Source: a virus. From it: a DNA stretch of 57,168 nt. The notes under the pieces are model-generated. The model saw only the letters and a program-made list of their open reading frames with translations. It made no database searches and was not told the DNA's origin. The first letter of the stretch is position 1. Every line of letters starts with the position of its first letter. Both the position numbers and the translations under genes were made by a program. The DNA lies in the IMG/VR virus record IMGVR_UViG_3300037262_000028, positions 1 through 57,168 of that record. One strand, written 5' to 3'. Shown in pieces: positions 26,250 to 35,262 of this stretch.

Positions 26250-27719
26250 TTAACCTAATTGAATAACTGGACCCGCAGTTGGGAACCGGGACGCGAAGCT
26301 TGCTACGGCTGCACTGTCATGGGCCAAATGGGTTTTAGTGGTTTGGGTGGTTTGCTCTTTAACCAGCATCTTCACCATCGCTTTATACGCAGCCGGCGGA
26401 ACATCAGTTAAATCTACGCCAGCAGCATCCAGCGCCATTTTATATACCGCTTCAGCGCTATCAAATGCCACACGTAATTCGCCAACATGCGGCCGGACGG
26501 CTTCGCGTGCTTCAGCGATGTCATTCAGTCGTTTTGTTGTGTTTTGTTCGGAATTTTTGACTGCGGCGGCAATCGCTGCATCCATGGCAGTTTTATCTGA
26601 TGCACCCATAGGTTTTTCCTTTTCGGATGTAGGTTTTTTAGGTTTGCCAGGGAATTCTGGCGGCTCATCTGCAGCTCCACCTTCAAGTTGAGCTAATAGC
26701 GCCTTTAGTTTAGTAAGTATTTCAGCCTTATCATTTTCAGCATCGGCTGTCACTTTTTCAGCTTTGGCACCATCAAGGTCTGCGTCTGGATTTTCGTCTG
26801 ATGCTTCTTCATCATCATCCTCATCTTCAGCACCCTCTTCCGTTCCTTTTGGATCTGTAGCGCCGTCTTTATCTGCGTCTGGCGACTCGTCCGTACCGTC
26901 GTTATCAGATGCTGAAAACATATCCAATAAACCCATCAGGTCTTTCAGACTCGCATCCTGTGCCAGTTTGCCTTTAGTCGCGATTTTAATCGCTTCAGCA
27001 ATCTGCACTTTTTTCTTTTCCCAGTTAGCATGAGTTACCCCATCCAAAATCGGGTTTAAATCGATTTTTGCGTCGTTAGCCAGTTTGGGCTTGAGGAAGA
27101 CCACTAGGGCACCTTTCGCCATCGCTGCTTTGCGCGATAATGTAAAATTTCGTGACATAGAAGTCTCCAATTGTGAATCCCCGACAACGACATCGCTGCC
27201 GGCCCTGCCCTCTGTAACCAGTGCTACGTGGTTAAAACTGATATCCCGCATAACACCGTCGTATGCAACTCCTTCGTATGTGCCGGGTGTCATGTCCGCC
27301 CTGTAACGGTACCCGCACGATAATTCAACCTGATCTTCGCTTTCAATACCCGCTATAGCAACAGCGTCCCATACGATGAGACTGTTTTGCAAATAGGGTT
27401 TTTTAAAAACGGCGTCGGTGCCAATGCTACCGACAACATCCATCTTTTTAGGGTCTTCAGGCGATACAGCAATGTGTTTTATCATCAGCTGCACCCCATT
27501 CGACGTCGGTGCTGCTTTTTCCAGTTCGCCCGGGTCGCGTAATAGCTGATAGACTTTTTTTGGATCCAGATTTAACGTGCCGTCCGGGTCTGGAATTTCG
27601 TGGCCGATATATGGGCACACATTAGCTTTAGATATATTTGAAACTGCTACGCGCAACCGCCCTTCAATGTCGTATGTTCGCGCACTGTTTTTATCAAGCG
27701 CGAGTCTTATTTCGGCCAT
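26250..27719 (-). CDS. Prohead protease with scaffold tail, DUF2213-like
   Basis: The ATG at 27719 (MAEIRLALDKNSARTYD) is preferred to a TTG at 27752 because GAGGGT precedes it. The 489-residue product has the DUF2213 domain at residues 10-190 (IEGRLRVAVSNISKANVCPYIG, ELSCGYRYRADMTPG, ISFNHVALVTEGRAG). After that come an acidic Asp/Glu-rich linker and a coiled region, like a fused scaffold. It matures the head. It overlaps the upstream small gene by 26 bases. Confidence 0.8.
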   Translation of the reverse strand: MAEIRLALDKNSARTYDIEGRLRVAVSNISKANVCPYIGHEIPDPDGTLNLDPKKVYQLLRDPGELEKAAPTSNGVQLMIKHIAVSPEDPKKMDVVGSIGTDAVFKKPYLQNSLIVWDAVAIAGIESEDQVELSCGYRYRADMTPGTYEGVAYDGVMRDISFNHVALVTEGRAGSDVVVGDSQLETSMSRNFTLSRKAAMAKGALVVFLKPKLANDAKIDLNPILDGVTHANWEKKKVQIAEAIKIATKGKLAQDASLKDLMGLLDMFSASDNDGTDESPDADKDGATDPKGTEEGAEDEDDDEEASDENPDADLDGAKAEKVTADAENDKAEILTKLKALLAQLEGGAADEPPEFPGKPKKPTSEKEKPMGASDKTAMDAAIAAAVKNSEQNTTKRLNDIAEAREAVRPHVGELRVAFDSAEAVYKMALDAAGVDLTDVPPAAYKAMVKMLVKEQTTQTTKTHLAHDSAAVASFASRFPTAGPVIQLG

Positions 27720-27900
27720 GTCGACCCTCAAGTAGTTGTTCCAGCACGTCAATAAGTGCCAGCATTAATTTTGTGTCATCGTCGCCTGTAAAACCGTTAG
27801 CATGCGCAGCGGCTGCCTGGCGTTCAGCATCTTTACGTGAAGAATAAACAGTGCCGTGGTTGCCCCATTTATACCCACCTGTTACTTTTCGGATCGGCAT
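27694..27900 (-). CDS. Small conserved phage protein (68 aa)
   Basis: Begins MPIRKVTGGYKWGNHGTVYSSRKDAERQAAAAHANGF, a pattern repeated in small proteins downstream of MuF-like genes in many phages. The last 26 bases overlap the protease start. Function unknown; head region. Confidence 0.7.
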   Translation of the reverse strand: MPIRKVTGGYKWGNHGTVYSSRKDAERQAAAAHANGFTGDDDTKLMLALIDVLEQLLEGRHGRNKTRA

Positions 27901-27903
27901 AAG

Positions 27904-28707
27904 CTACCTTAAATGATAAGACAGCCCCGGTATGACCGGCCTTGATATACACCGGCAGTTAGGCCGTTCACCCGGATAGATAAATTTACCTTCAACTTCG
28001 GAATACATACCTTCGTCAATCTTGTATGTTTTTTTGGCAGCACCCCACTTAACGTGTTCCTGCCGCGGTTCATTACCGCCGTTACTGTGCATCCAGACGG
28101 CTTCGGTAATTCCCGCTTCTTTTTGCCTCACTTTTGTTATTGCTGCCGTAGCTTTGTTATTCTGGTCCCTGCTAATAAATTGTGCGCGCCGGCGCGTTAC
28201 CCCAAAATTTGCCTGTAACTCTTTACTTAACGTACCCAGATCGCGACCTGTCTGCACGCTGCGCATGACGATGCCTTCGACTTCAGCTAAATGCCGTTGG
28301 GGGATGCTTTTAATAAGAGCGACATTAGCGTTCACGGTGGCTTGTGCCACATCGTTCATGGCAGCCGTCATTTTGAACTCGATCGCAAAACCTGCCTGCT
28401 TTAACGAATCCATAAAAGCCCGCGTCGTGTAGTCGCCTGACTGTTTAGTGAAACTTTTAGCCAGATCAGGTGCGCGGTCTGAAAACTTTTTAAGCCAGTA
28501 ACGGCTCAGTCGTTTCATTAAGACGCGCATTAAAAATGCCGGGCTTGCATCCATCGCGATTTCAGGCGCGTTTGTTTTATATGCCTGCAACACCCAAAAA
28601 TTAACGCTCTTATTCATCTGATCAATCAGCGCCAGTAACTGGCGGCTATACGCTGCTTCGATACCTGCGTTAGGATGAACAGGCTTAAATGTTTTAAGTG
28701 CTCCCAT
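27904..28707 (-). CDS. Minor head protein, Mu gpF-like
   Basis: A 267-residue protein whose C-terminal part (RRRAQFISRDQNNKATAAITKVRQKEAG, AVWMHSNGGNEPRQEHVKWG, YPGERPNCRCISRPVIP) is the phage_Mu_F head morphogenesis domain. It probably sits inside the head near the portal. It is four bases from the next gene. Confidence 0.85.
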   Translation of the reverse strand: MGALKTFKPVHPNAGIEAAYSRQLLALIDQMNKSVNFWVLQAYKTNAPEIAMDASPAFLMRVLMKRLSRYWLKKFSDRAPDLAKSFTKQSGDYTTRAFMDSLKQAGFAIEFKMTAAMNDVAQATVNANVALIKSIPQRHLAEVEGIVMRSVQTGRDLGTLSKELQANFGVTRRRAQFISRDQNNKATAAITKVRQKEAGITEAVWMHSNGGNEPRQEHVKWGAAKKTYKIDEGMYSEVEGKFIYPGERPNCRCISRPVIPGLSYHLR

Positions 28708-28716
28708 ACAAATAAA

Positions 28717-31158
28717 TTAATATACTGACGGGAAGGATGCGGGTGTGACGGAGTAAGACACAAGCACATTACCTTCGCTGTTAGGGTGTGTTCCTTCGGT
28801 GGTTGCATACCAGGGGTTCCCGTTGACAACAAATAGCCCTGTGGTGCCTGATCCGCCGTATTCCAAATAAGTGTTAGGGTCAATCAACGTGTTTATTTGC
28901 AGCAAAGATTTAATGCTGGCCGTATTTAATGCTGTATATACAGTCATTCGTGTCGACGCAGCCCCGCCAGACCATCCGCCTAATGTAACTGTCTGGTTAG
29001 CCGTTGTTTCATACATGTCTGTTGTTGTAGCAACGTCAGGTGTTGGTAGTTTCTGAATGATATTTGCGCCGGGGCAGCAATTTTTTATCAGTCTGTTTAC
29101 AGCAAACATCTCACCTAAAATAAGCGTGGCGCCCTCCCGGTTGCCCGTTGCTGAATGAGGTCCAATGTATTGCCAAACCATCGTGCCATCAACAATATTT
29201 GCACCATACGTTGTACCGGAAAGATTGGTTAGTCCGGTAGTGCCGCTTACGTCACCTGGGACAGTTACGCCAACAGCGACATAATCGCTCGTTGCGCTTG
29301 TTCCTGATACCACATCACCAATAGTGTGTGAAGCTAATGAAGCCCAAACGGTAGGCGATAAATTACAGGAATGAGAGATATCATTGTGAACCATTCCGCA
29401 TACAACATGTGTCGGATTTCCCAGTGTCAGTAAACTCTGGCGGAATTGAGAATAGGCTGAGTTCATCCAGTAAATATTTGCGTCGCCGCCCTTCGATAAA
29501 TTGAACATCGAATAGCCGGCGAGCTCATTTACGCCGCGCTCTAACCAGCCTGAATTACCTAAAGCAGAACCAAATGCGTCACCGGCATTACCGGAAGGTG
29601 AAAAATAAATCGTAATAGGTGAACCACTGCTACCGATATTCGCTGCCGCGGTGTTCCATGTTGACCCGTTAGTTGAGCCGCCGGAGATATTAGTGCCTAT
29701 GGTCCCTACATTCGTTGACCCGTTTGTCCACATCGTTTCGCCGGTCGCCATAACGACGCCGCCCAGCCCACTCACTACATTGATGATGTTGCTGGCAATA
29801 TAACCGGTAAATGATGCCATACCCCCGCCCTCAAGCGACCCGAATTCAATTGAATCGCCGACTGCAGCAATAAAAGGGGTTGGCGCATTTGTCAAAATTT
29901 GCATTTGACAAGGCGTCATGTACGTTGTAGAGCCTACAGGACTTGTGGTGTAGGCTGTGTATGTCGCGCCTGACCGTGCCTGATCACTATGGATATAGGA
30001 GAGAATGCCTGTACAGGCGCCAGAAACGGTCACCGCATTGTTTAAAGTAAGTGTTACCGATCCCGTCGCCCCCGTAGTATCTACTACGTAAGTACCGTTT
30101 GGCACAGTCGAACCTGATGGCCCCTGGAACATCTGGCCCCTGGCCCAGGCAGTACCGCTGGTAATAGTTACGGTACTGGATGCTGTAGCAGACCCGGTAC
30201 CAGTAGCCGCCGTTGTGGTGTTAAGTACGCCGAGATAGCGTTGTAAGAAGTTACTGGCGGGTTTGCAGTAAGGAAGGGCCTGTCCGTATGCCGTCACAGT
30301 TGCGCCATTAGACGCGGCGTTTGCTGCCAGGGTATAGGATGTTCCGGCAGAAACGACAGTGGCTATCGTGCCGACTTGCGCATTATTATAGAAAACCGGG
30401 CTGCCAACGCCGAAGCCGTTACCGCTTACGCTGGTGCAAGTAAGCGTATTGCCCGTAGTAGCGAATACCGCCCCAGCGATAATTATCTGGGTCGGATTCT
30501 CCATGGTGGTATGCAAGCCAAAGAAATTCGGTGACGCCAGCGGTCCTGGTGTGTAATAAGCGCCTGGATCTAATATGTCTGTTTCAATGTAGCCGGCCTG
30601 TTGTGTTGGCCCGTTGTTACTTGTGCAGGTTACGTTAGATAAAGTGTTTCCGGTATAGGGAGATGCCAGGGTGATTCCGGTCGTACCAGAATAGGTTTGA
30701 ATAATCCCTACGACAGATGTTCCGTTAAACAGAGGCTGCCCGGCCGCGATTGTCCCGAGAATATTAGAGCAGGTAACTGCGGATGAGCCCTGGCTAACTG
30801 ATACCCCTGGAATAATCGCGTAAGTAGCTGTATTCGCACCGTTAAACGTGTATTGCTGACGCGGAGTTAATCCTGTAACCGCATTTGTGAAACTCAGCTC
30901 GAATGCTACTTGAAAATTTAGCCCGAAAGGTATCTGCACTTCCTGTACTGCCCCGGATACGGTTAGCAGCATAAAAAGCGGAATTACTTGCCGGTGCTGA
31001 CGAAAACGGGTGTTCAAATAGTGGCGTGAGCGCACTGTCTGTGAAATACCGCCGCCGACATTATAGCCTTGTAAAACAGGTGTCATCGAAGGCCCGACAC
31101 CGCGCCATGTGCTGTAAGGTAATACCTGTTTGACTGAGCTTGGTGGGATAGATAGCAT
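28717..31158 (-). CDS. Large head-region protein with SGNH/GDSL hydrolase domain
   Basis: An 813-residue protein. The C-terminal part carries the SGNH blocks: GDSIEFG (Ser436, residues 434-440), KGGDAN (557-561), GMVHNDI (Asn592) and EGTHPNSEGN (His791). This is a family of esterases that remove acyl groups from glycans and lipids. N-terminal residues 85-390 are repeated Thr/Gly beta units of the kind found in the fibres. A basic stretch then VIPLFMLLTVSGA (59-70) resembles a signal sequence or membrane segment. It sits between the portal and MuF-like genes. A surface depolymerising appendage is inferred. Confidence 0.7.
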   Translation of the reverse strand: MLSIPPSSVKQVLPYSTWRGVGPSMTPVLQGYNVGGGISQTVRSRHYLNTRFRQHRQVIPLFMLLTVSGAVQEVQIPFGLNFQVAFELSFTNAVTGLTPRQQYTFNGANTATYAIIPGVSVSQGSSAVTCSNILGTIAAGQPLFNGTSVVGIIQTYSGTTGITLASPYTGNTLSNVTCTSNNGPTQQAGYIETDILDPGAYYTPGPLASPNFFGLHTTMENPTQIIIAGAVFATTGNTLTCTSVSGNGFGVGSPVFYNNAQVGTIATVVSAGTSYTLAANAASNGATVTAYGQALPYCKPASNFLQRYLGVLNTTTAATGTGSATASSTVTITSGTAWARGQMFQGPSGSTVPNGTYVVDTTGATGSVTLTLNNAVTVSGACTGILSYIHSDQARSGATYTAYTTSPVGSTTYMTPCQMQILTNAPTPFIAAVGDSIEFGSLEGGGMASFTGYIASNIINVVSGLGGVVMATGETMWTNGSTNVGTIGTNISGGSTNGSTWNTAAANIGSSGSPITIYFSPSGNAGDAFGSALGNSGWLERGVNELAGYSMFNLSKGGDANIYWMNSAYSQFRQSLLTLGNPTHVVCGMVHNDISHSCNLSPTVWASLASHTIGDVVSGTSATSDYVAVGVTVPGDVSGTTGLTNLSGTTYGANIVDGTMVWQYIGPHSATGNREGATLILGEMFAVNRLIKNCCPGANIIQKLPTPDVATTTDMYETTANQTVTLGGWSGGAASTRMTVYTALNTASIKSLLQINTLIDPNTYLEYGGSGTTGLFVVNGNPWYATTEGTHPNSEGNVLVSYSVTPASFPSVY

Positions 31159-31160
31159 AG

Positions 31161-31613
31161 TTAATTTACGTAATAGTCAAAGGAATCGCCAGCAGTACCG
31201 TTAACCCAGTTATTATTTAAGTTTGTCCCGGCAATAACCGAAATCGCGTCGCCCGGATTAAGCCGGTACCCGCCGCCCGCTGTGGGGTACACTGCATTAG
31301 TTACCCCCGCATTGCCTATGAACCCAACGCCCACATTGCCGATATTAGCGCGGATAAAACCGCCTTGCGTAATAGTCCCCGAAGGAAAATTAACCGCTGT
31401 GCCATTTGTACCTATGCCCAGCTGGCCTGAAATTACCGTTGCAGGGCCTGGTGCGCTGGATGTAGGTACTGGGTTTGCTATTCCCAGAGCTTGCGGACTG
31501 CCATTCACGTCCAGCGCCATTAGTTGCACACCTGTTACCGTTTTACCTGTAGGCGTTCCTGTCGCAGTGGCTATTTCAAATTCGGACTGGGACGTAGTGT
31601 TAATAATTGTCAT
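31161..31613 (-). CDS. Structural-region protein (150 aa)
   Basis: A Gly/Asn-rich beta protein (MTIINTTSQSEFEIATATGTPTGKTVTGVQ ... GGYRLNPGDAISVIAGTNLNNNW). It follows the portal gene at 14 bases and precedes the SGNH gene by three. It probably forms a small virion domain. No family is recognised. Confidence 0.55.
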   Translation of the reverse strand: MTIINTTSQSEFEIATATGTPTGKTVTGVQLMALDVNGSPQALGIANPVPTSSAPGPATVISGQLGIGTNGTAVNFPSGTITQGGFIRANIGNVGVGFIGNAGVTNAVYPTAGGGYRLNPGDAISVIAGTNLNNNWVNGTAGDSFDYYVN

Positions 31614-31626
31614 AGCGGCTCTTTAA

Positions 31627-33219
31627 TTAGTTACTGGTGCCATTAGAATGTAACCCTTCAGTGTGGGGTTCATATTCCCCTGGTCCTTCTTCGTCTGACA
31701 TATCTGCATCTGGCGGTGTAATCTCTTTATTCACGTCGATCGAGGCGTATTTCGAATCTTCGTCAGTAGCGATACGTTCGCGCGATTCCTGCGGGGCTAT
31801 CACGCCTGCGTTAATCAAAATCGCATCTGTATCAGCTTCAACTTTACGCACATTAGCTTGTGCGCTGGCATTCATCACGCCTAGTGGTTCAAACTTAAAC
31901 CCTAACGACGGGTCGATTTCGCCGTACAGTGATAATTGCACCAGGTTAAATATTTTAGTGACGTGCGGACGCACTTGCGATTCCTGCCTGGCTTCAATGG
32001 TCGCGTTAAATGACTCAAATTCACCTTCGCTGGATGCATTCAGACCGCTAGGCGTAATCCCCAGCAGTTTAATTAACGGGATGCACGTTACCGAGCTCAT
32101 GTGTTCTTGTGCCTGCGCCTGCAAATGGTCCAGACCTGCCAGTGACGCTGACACGTTCATGAAGTCTTCGCGATCTTTATCGATCATCATGATATTGCGG
32201 TTGTCACGGAATTTATTAAACACTTCCGCGCGCGCAATCATCATATCAGCAGCCCCGCCGTTCAGAATTGTGCTCATGTCCGTTTTCAGAACCATGACTG
32301 AAAAACTATGCAACAAATCAGATACGGACTGGCGTGTGCGCAACCAGTTGTCGACGTACGGCTTAGCAATTTGCGATAAACTTAAGCCGCCAAATGAATA
32401 GGCTGCTTTTAACAGATCCGGTACCGGATGCCCGATAAATGTCAGCAGACGTGACTGATGTACAGTCGTCGCCATCACATACCATGAATCAGGCTTGTAA
32501 TAATTATTTTTTAACGGGTTAATTGAGTTGTACGCAGAAGGGTAAGTCCACATCGGCTCAACAACAATCAGTTCTTTTAACGGGTGTTTTTTGGTGACTT
32601 TGGCTTTAGACAGTTCGTTTGATGTGTCGCCTAAAGGTAGTTTCAATTCGTCTGGCGTATCTGTGTCGCCTGTATCGATGTAGATGTGACCGCGACCGAA
32701 AAACCCGTCCAGTTCCAGTACATGCCGTATTTTATTCTGTACATCTAGCCGGTTGAATTCGCGTTCAATTTCCTGTATCTTTTTCGATTTATCGTCATCC
32801 CCTTTTGAGGTAAACCGAATCCAGCGCCGTGTCATCTCCTGCGCAATAATTTCAGTTATCTGACGATATTCAGGGCGCTGTGATAATTCTGCCAGATAAG
32901 GGTAACCTAAGAAACCGATCCCTTCCTGAAAATTACCCGCGCGCGCCCATTCGTATGCCTGCCCTAAATATTCATCAAGCGCCAGTTTTTCGCCTGCCGG
33001 CACGACGCCTGGTGCGATACTAGGCAGCTCAAAGGCTGAATTAAACGTGGGGTGTGCCGGTTCGCTCGTTAAACGTATCTTTGCCACCGCTTCAGCACTA
33101 ATATGCATCGCTTTAATGAGCTTTTCAATATGCTCCGGCCCTGGTTCAGACGCTTTTTGGGTGACTTCCTGCGCCTTATTTTTAGGGAGAAAACGGCGAA
33201 AAAAAGCAAAAATAGTCAT
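31627..33219 (-). CDS. Portal protein, DUF1073-like
   Basis: The start at 33219 overlaps the upstream stop (TAATG), so a reading from 33288 is rejected. The 530-residue protein has the DUF1073 portal runs FLGYPYLAELSQRPEYRQITEIIAQEMTRRWIR, DGFFGRGHIYIDTGD, and MSSVTCIPLIKLLGITPSGLNASSEGEFESF. It forms the DNA-entry ring at one capsid vertex. Confidence 0.9.
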   Translation of the reverse strand: MTIFAFFRRFLPKNKAQEVTQKASEPGPEHIEKLIKAMHISAEAVAKIRLTSEPAHPTFNSAFELPSIAPGVVPAGEKLALDEYLGQAYEWARAGNFQEGIGFLGYPYLAELSQRPEYRQITEIIAQEMTRRWIRFTSKGDDDKSKKIQEIEREFNRLDVQNKIRHVLELDGFFGRGHIYIDTGDTDTPDELKLPLGDTSNELSKAKVTKKHPLKELIVVEPMWTYPSAYNSINPLKNNYYKPDSWYVMATTVHQSRLLTFIGHPVPDLLKAAYSFGGLSLSQIAKPYVDNWLRTRQSVSDLLHSFSVMVLKTDMSTILNGGAADMMIARAEVFNKFRDNRNIMMIDKDREDFMNVSASLAGLDHLQAQAQEHMSSVTCIPLIKLLGITPSGLNASSEGEFESFNATIEARQESQVRPHVTKIFNLVQLSLYGEIDPSLGFKFEPLGVMNASAQANVRKVEADTDAILINAGVIAPQESRERIATDEDSKYASIDVNKEITPPDADMSDEEGPGEYEPHTEGLHSNGTSN

Positions 33220-33497
33220 TAAAATGTACTTTGATTTACCAAAAACTGGCTGACAGACGCTACCTGGGCTACGCCGGTACCGATCCACTCATACTGATGC
33301 AGCCCGACTTGCACCGGGTTAAACTGCGCGTAATATACGCCAGTCGACACTACAAGCACTGAACTGGAGTAATCAGTGACGACACCATCGGGAGTTTGTA
33401 TCTTAAATGTGACCGTTGTCGGACTTATCGGGCTACCTGCTGGCGTTGTAACGGCCAAATTTAACTGGATCAGTGTGCCTGCTGTGTACGTGTTCAT
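33219..33497 (-). CDS. Ig-like small virion protein (92 aa)
   Basis: A beta-sandwich pattern: TAGTLIQLNLAVTTPAGSPISPTTVTFKIQTPDG, then GVYYAQFNPVQVGLHQYEWIGTG. Small proteins of this kind stand before portal genes in several phages. It overlaps both neighbours (ATGA, TAATG). Role unknown. Confidence 0.6.
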   Translation of the reverse strand: MNTYTAGTLIQLNLAVTTPAGSPISPTTVTFKIQTPDGVVTDYSSSVLVVSTGVYYAQFNPVQVGLHQYEWIGTGVAQVASVSQFLVNQSTF

Positions 33498-34585
33498 GTG
33501 TCGCCCGTAATTGCTGTTGTGACGGCGTAATCGCCTGTCGCTGAGTTGTACACCCGGTTGTCGTTTGTAACAGCAATCATCGTCACGGCAGCAGCGTAAT
33601 CGCCTACTGCTAAATTATATGCCCCATGGTCATTTGCGGCGGTGATAAACGCTGCGTAATCCGTGGCTGCCAGCTTGCCGATATTGGACCCGTGAATTAC
33701 GACGGTAACAAAACCTGCCTCTGTTAGCCCCTGCACCCCGCTGACATTAATAGTCCAGACAGGTGTACCGGTAACAACCCCCGCGGCGCTGTTTCCCTGT
33801 TTGCCTGCTAATCCTGTTCGCACCGCGCTTATTACATTACCTGCGGTAGTGGTGCCCTGAACACCTGCTGCATAAAGCCCGTCGTTCGCCGCCATCAGGC
33901 CCGCGGCGCAAGTGGCCTGTGCGCCGCTTAATGCTGCGCGTACTGCAGGTATTACTGAACCTGATGCTGACGCAGCCTGAACGCCTGCCAGTGTGCCTGT
34001 ATTAATTAAATCAGAAGTGCTGCCGGCGGCTGATGTGCCCTGAACCCCTGACACGGTGGTCTTGCCTCCCGCTGCCAGACTGCCCGGAGAAGCGGCCCCT
34101 TGCGCACCAGTTACCTGCACACTGATGCCAGGAACCAGGCTGCCGGCACCCGATACCCCTTGTGCACCGGTTAATGTTACGGCTACGGCAAGGGAGGTCG
34201 TGCCCGCACCTGATACCCCCTGCACACCTGTGGCTTGTGCCCCGCTAAAAACGACACTGCCTGCCGAAGTCGTCCCCTGGACGCCCGTTACATTAACTGC
34301 AATGACTGACGACACGGTGCCAGCGGAACTGGTTGCCTGAACCCCCGCCGTAGTTACAGCGGTCGTTACGCTGACATTTCCCGCGGCAGATGTGCCTGCA
34401 GCGCCGGTAATTGCTTGTAGCAGCGCAGGTATGGTGGTGCCTGCGGAACTGGTTGCCTGAACACCGCCAACCTGATACTGAATACGGACTGACAGAACCC
34501 CGGCAACAGAGTTCGCCTGAACTCCGGTGACGGCATAACTGACAGACCCGCCGGCTGAACCGGAAAAAAGGAGCAGCATGGACAT
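33494..34585 (-). CDS. GVQ-repeat virion protein (363 aa)
   Basis: Fourteen repeats of a nine-residue core of type G(V/A)QxTSxAG (for example GVQATSSAG, GVQGTTSAG, GAQGVSGAG), spaced about 18-22 residues. After that are two or three DYA-type repeats at the C-terminus (ATDYAAFITAANDHGAYN, VGDYAAAVT). A beta-solenoid or chain of small beta-units is likely. Such GVS/GVQ repeats are common in phage head fibres. Located in the head module. Confidence 0.65.
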   Translation of the reverse strand: MSMLLLFSGSAGGSVSYAVTGVQANSVAGVLSVRIQYQVGGVQATSSAGTTIPALLQAITGAAGTSAAGNVSVTTAVTTAGVQATSSAGTVSSVIAVNVTGVQGTTSAGSVVFSGAQATGVQGVSGAGTTSLAVAVTLTGAQGVSGAGSLVPGISVQVTGAQGAASPGSLAAGGKTTVSGVQGTSAAGSTSDLINTGTLAGVQAASASGSVIPAVRAALSGAQATCAAGLMAANDGLYAAGVQGTTTAGNVISAVRTGLAGKQGNSAAGVVTGTPVWTINVSGVQGLTEAGFVTVVIHGSNIGKLAATDYAAFITAANDHGAYNLAVGDYAAAVTMIAVTNDNRVYNSATGDYAVTTAITGDT

Positions 34586-34608
34586 AGTGCTGTCCTTTTA
34601 ATTAACTA

Positions 34609-35250
34609 TTAAACTGGTACTTCTTCCCAGGAAAATGAAGCTAAAAAGCCTGATGCGGCCATCACTGCAGAGGTGTAGATGAGCGCATAGCCGCCTGGGG
34701 GTAAAATAATTTCACCTTTTATATCGTAAATACCAGGCATCGATTCCGTTGTGGTTACTGCGCCGGTTCCCAGCGCACCTAAAATAGTGTCTACGGTAGG
34801 TACGACAGGCAGCGTGATCGTGGCTGAAGAGTATAACTGGGCAACAGGCTGTGCACCCGAGCCTATATTTTTTGACTTAGGATTCAGCGATGTCAGAGTT
34901 CCGCTCAGTGCTGCAATGCCGTAACCGGTGGCCAGACCAAATACCAGCGGTGCTGCTGGTGCAACAATAAAACCGATGCCGACACGTTCAATCGCGACGT
35001 TTACTGCCGAACCGACCGGGTTGTAAAGCACTACCGTACCTGTTACCGTGGTGCTTAACCCGGCGATAGTTGCTGTCGCTAAGGCTGCCTGCATCGCGCC
35101 ACCAAAACGGGACTTACGATACGTACCTTCATAACAAGGCCCGTGTAGTTCTGAAACAATTACGTCGTTCATGTTGCCGGAACGGACAACGGGCTGCGAC
35201 CCGGACGGCGAGGAAGCCGCTGGTGCGCCGGTTTGCGTAGTAATTTGCAT
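34609..35250 (-). CDS. Virion structural-region protein (213 aa)
   Basis: A protein with MNDVIVSELHGPCYEGTYRKSRFGGAMQAALATATIAGL, a phrase shared with conserved phage structural proteins upstream of DUF1073 portals, and a beta C-terminus ending LASFSWEEVPV. The role may be head decoration. It has a Shine-Dalgarno (AAGGG). Confidence 0.55.
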   Translation of the reverse strand: MQITTQTGAPAASSPSGSQPVVRSGNMNDVIVSELHGPCYEGTYRKSRFGGAMQAALATATIAGLSTTVTGTVVLYNPVGSAVNVAIERVGIGFIVAPAAPLVFGLATGYGIAALSGTLTSLNPKSKNIGSGAQPVAQLYSSATITLPVVPTVDTILGALGTGAVTTTESMPGIYDIKGEIILPPGGYALIYTSAVMAASGFLASFSWEEVPV

Positions 35251-35262
35251 AGTTATAACCCT

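Noticed and set aside
33220-33288. Upstream extension of the portal gene
   Set aside because: It would overlap the previous gene by 70 bases; the ATG at 33219 is coupled by TAATG and begins a portal-like N-terminus.
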